Source of the DNA: Planctomycetota bacterium
GTDB lineage: Bacteria; Planctomycetota; Phycisphaerae; UBA1845; CAIVHJ01
Assembly: GCA_022565195.1 (NCBI GenBank)
Contig: JADFJZ010000028.1
Location: forward strand, 1 to 8,818
Length of the DNA stretch: 8,818 nucleotides
Direction: 5' to 3'
The notes below the pieces were generated by a model. It did no database searches. It was given only the letters and a program-made list of their open reading frames with translations, and was not told the DNA's origin. Positions 6,719-8,818 of the stretch are shown in pieces; within the stretch, counting starts at the first letter, position 1, and the number at the start of each line of letters is the position of its first letter. A program made the translations under genes and the position numbers.

Positions 6719-6747
6719 TTGACGATAAGGCGAGCGGATTGTACGGT
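6719..6747 (+). promoter_or_regulatory. Sigma-70-like promoter candidate upstream of the second HTH-receiver gene
   Basis: TTGACG (6719-6724, 5 of 6 to the -35 consensus) is followed after exactly 17 bp by TACGGT (6742-6747, 3 of 6, keeping the T-A and final T). It lies in the 192-bp gap after mnmG, giving a leader of about 75-80 nt. A short inverted repeat, GACAT-GAA-ATGTC (6702-6714), ends 4 bp before the -35 box and could be a regulator site. Both are by eye. Confidence 0.4.
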
Positions 6748-6830
6748 GTAGTGAACATAGGTAATTTGGGTAAGGCAGGTTCGAAGGCGCTGCCGACCCG
6801 CGCGCGACTTGAATACCCTGGAGTTCGGGA

Positions 6831-7394
6831 ATGAAGAGTGTCTACACGACGGGCGAAGTCGCCAAGATCTGCAAAATTAGCCAGCAAACGGTCATCCGGT
6901 GCTTCGACAGCGGGCGCCTGAAGGGTTTCCGTGTGCCCGGGTCTCGCTTCAGGCGTATTCCGCGGGAACGCCTGATCGAGTTCATGAAGCAGAACGAGAT
7001 TCCGCTCAATCAGCTCGATTCCGGCAAGAAGCGGGTCCTGGTGGTCGATGACGATCCCGCGATTATCGACATGTTCGTGGAGTTGCTCGAGCACGACGGC
7101 CGCTTCGAGGTGCAGACGGCTTCGACTGGTTACGAAGCGGGGATTCTCACGCACCAATGCCGTCCGGATGTTCTCATTCTCGATTACAAACTGCCGGACG
7201 TGAACGGCAACGTCGTGTGCCGGACGATTCGAGCGAATCCGGCGTTCCAGCACATGAAGATCATCCTGATCAGCGGGGTGGCGGATCCGGATGAAGTGCA
7301 GGAGTTGCTCGCCGCCGGCGCGGATGATTTCATCCGCAAGCCGTTCAAGATTGATGCGGTCATCGAGCGGATGCTCGAACTGCTGGCTCTGTGA
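6831..7394 (+). CDS. Excisionase/MerR-like HTH fused to an intact receiver domain
   Basis: A 187-residue cytoplasmic DNA-binding response regulator and paralogue of the gene at 2616. HTH at residues 4-60: TTGEVAKICKISQQTVIRCF, then RVPGSRFRRIP at 34-44. Receiver at ~68-185 with a complete active site: acidic D73, D74 and D75 (VVDDDP), phosphoacceptor D118 (LILDYKLPDVNG with the usual loop), S148 and K170 (IRKPF). The DNA-binding part is N-terminal, opposite to the common receiver-first order. Start ATG 6831 is supported by GGAG at 6820-6823, 7 nt upstream. The gene ends 62 bp before the HDOD gene on the same strand, so the two are probably cotranscribed and may act in one pathway. Phosphorylation control is expected from the intact site. 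Its DNA target and kinase cannot be read from the sequence. Confidence 0.92.
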   Translation: MKSVYTTGEVAKICKISQQTVIRCFDSGRLKGFRVPGSRFRRIPRERLIEFMKQNEIPLNQLDSGKKRVLVVDDDPAIIDMFVELLEHDGRFEVQTASTGYEAGILTHQCRPDVLILDYKLPDVNGNVVCRTIRANPAFQHMKIILISGVADPDEVQELLAAGADDFIRKPFKIDAVIERMLELLAL

Positions 7395-7456
7395 TCGATC
7401 GGTATTTGGGGTCTTATGGGGTAGCCCGGTCGCAATGACTGAGGCGGGTGTTTTTA

Positions 7457-8818
7457 ATGTCCTCCACCTATGCAGCTTCGGCTCCGAGACCGGAGCGGAT
7501 CGACTTGATTCTCAATCAGCTCGATCAGCTTCCCACGCTTCCGCAGGTGGCCATTCGCGTTTTGCAGGCCACGCGCAGCGAGGGCAGCTCGGCGCGCGAC
7601 GTGGTGAAGCTCATTTCGTCCGATCAATCATTGTCTACAAAGATTCTCAGCCTGGTCGGCAAAGCCTCGGTCGGTTCGGCGCGCGATGTCAATACGGTTG
7701 ACCAGGCGGTGGTCCTTCTGGGGTTTGAGGCGGTTCGGCATGCGGTTCTGTCGGTTGCCGTCTTCGACACTTTCTCGAAGATGAACCCGGCGCGGGCCAG
7801 CCGTTTCGATCGAGAGGCGTTCTGGCGACACTCGCTGGCGGTGGCCTGCGCGGCCCATTTGATCGCCGAGCGCTGGCCCGGAGAGGTCGATCCCGAGGTC
7901 GCCTGCGTCTGCGGCCTGCTGCACGACATCGGCAAAGTGGCGCTGGATGCCTGCCTGCCGAAGAGCTATGACCGCGTGGCCGCCATTGCGTCCAGTCGGC
8001 GCGTGAGCATCATTGATGTCGAACAGGAAGTCCTCGGTCTGGACCACACCATGGCCGGCAAACGCCTGGCCCAGCGCTGGCAACTGCCCGATGGGATCGC
8101 CGAGTGTGTGTGGCTGCACCATCATACTCCAGATATGCTTCCCGACGGCATTGCCCACCCGGATCTGGTGCAGATCGTCAATCTTTCGGATACGTGGGTT
8201 CGTGAGCAACGACTGGGGGACTCGGGCACGCTCATGGACGGCCCGTCGAGCGCCGAACTCGCGGAACAACTGAATCTGCCGGCCGATCATCTGGCGGCGA
8301 TCGCAGAGCAGATGCCGGCGCAGATCGCCCAGCGGGCGGAGCTTCTCGGTCTGGACACGTCGGTCTCTGCTGAAATGTACGCCCAGGCCGTCGCGGGCGC
8401 CAACGTCGAGTTGGCCCGGATGGCGGGGGATTTGGCGACGTCGAATCGGCGTATGACCATGCAAAACCGAACGCTCGACGCAATCAACCGTTTGCACGGT
8501 GAGTCCGGCACCGGTGCCGGCGCTGGTGCCGGGCGATCCCCGGGCGACGTGTGTCGATCCGCAGCGAGCCTGTTTGGCGAACTGTCCGGTCTGCCACAAG
8601 TGAGTGCGTTTGCGCGCCGGGCAGACGGCGACGTGTGCTATGTTTCTTTTGCGGGCGAACTACCCGCGGACGCCGAAGTGTTCGCTGTGCCGGCCGAAGT
8701 CGGCAGCGCTTCTGTCGGCGATATGTCGGTGGGAGAGATCATTCCTGCCCAATCGTCACCGATCGCTCAGGCGGTGCTGGAGCGCTCTGGGAACCGTTTG
8801 GGCTCGGCGCCGCACTGG
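7457..8818 (+). CDS. HDOD-domain signalling protein, 3' end missing
   Basis: The first 454 residues of a longer protein; the frame is open to the window edge. Residues ~14-215 form an HDOD domain (LPTLPQVAIRVLQ at 25-37, QAVVLLGFEAVR at 83-94). HDOD domains are usually non-catalytic output or scaffold modules, but this one retains HD-like residues: H125 (FWRHS), H156-D157 (GLLHDIGK), H197 (LDHTMAG) and a HHH run at 221-223. No GYP motif is present, so cyclic-di-GMP hydrolysis is not supported. Residues ~305-345 look like a linker helix or short coiled coil, then a Gly-Ala-rich stretch (GTGAGAGAG, 351-359), then ~364-454, which resembles the start of a GAF-type sensor domain, though weakly. 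Many relatives continue into a histidine kinase, which would supply a partner for the adjacent receiver protein; that part is outside the window. ATG 7457 follows GAGGCGGG (7441-7448); in-frame GTG 7448 is an alternative, with a stop just upstream. Confidence 0.9.
   Translation, partial: MSSTYAASAPRPERIDLILNQLDQLPTLPQVAIRVLQATRSEGSSARDVVKLISSDQSLSTKILSLVGKASVGSARDVNTVDQAVVLLGFEAVRHAVLSVAVFDTFSKMNPARASRFDREAFWRHSLAVACAAHLIAERWPGEVDPEVACVCGLLHDIGKVALDACLPKSYDRVAAIASSRRVSIIDVEQEVLGLDHTMAGKRLAQRWQLPDGIAECVWLHHHTPDMLPDGIAHPDLVQIVNLSDTWVREQRLGDSGTLMDGPSSAELAEQLNLPADHLAAIAEQMPAQIAQRAELLGLDTSVSAEMYAQAVAGANVELARMAGDLATSNRRMTMQNRTLDAINRLHGESGTGAGAGAGRSPGDVCRSAASLFGELSGLPQVSAFARRADGDVCYVSFAGELPADAEVFAVPAEVGSASVGDMSVGEIIPAQSSPIAQAVLERSGNRLGSAPHW

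Noticed and set aside
6639..7253. 204-codon minus-strand open frame over the second HTH-receiver gene
   Set aside because: Antisense to the conserved HTH and receiver; no domain recognisable.
7628..8599. 323-codon minus-strand open frame opposite the HDOD gene
   Set aside because: The plus-strand frame encodes a recognisable HDOD domain with an open frame to the window end; the opposite frame shows no domain.
1..8818. CRISPR array, tRNA or rRNA gene
   Set aside because: No regularly spaced repeats and no tRNA- or rRNA-like segments were seen on either strand.

Overview
The window is a GC-rich bacterial segment that looks planctomycetal, perhaps Phycisphaerae. That is an inference from the abundance of two-component output proteins with an N-terminal excisionase-like helix-turn-helix followed by a receiver domain, the planctomycete-like IS66 transposase fragment, and extragenic palindromes of the paired-hairpin kind. 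No marker gene here settles the taxonomy.

Left part (1-2164, minus strand): a de novo purine block. purF (amidophosphoribosyltransferase, complete) is followed downstream by the start of purM. After about 100 codons of good PurM sequence, the reading frame passes without a stop into the C-terminal part of an IS66-family transposase and leaves the window. Either the contig is misjoined here or purM has been broken by a rearrangement. A double-hairpin palindromic repeat sits between purF and purM.

Middle (2165-4741): a 451-bp gene-free divergent region with an imperfect tandem repeat, small inverted repeats and a second double-hairpin element. It is followed on the plus strand by a small HTH-receiver protein with a partly degenerate receiver site, and by an NtrC-type sigma-54-dependent response regulator.

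Right part (4821-8818, plus strand): mnmG (tRNA wobble-uridine modification, complete), then a second and apparently fully phosphorylatable HTH-receiver paralogue, then an HDOD-domain protein that runs off the window end. The HDOD protein continues past a probable coiled coil into what may be a GAF-like sensor region. No complete histidine kinase is present, so partners of the three receiver proteins must lie outside the window or in the missing part of the HDOD protein.

The window therefore combines housekeeping genes (purF, purM, mnmG) with a signalling cluster of three receiver proteins and one HDOD protein. The most noteworthy observations are the in-frame purM-IS66 chimera and the pair of reversed-order response regulators, one with a damaged acidic pocket.
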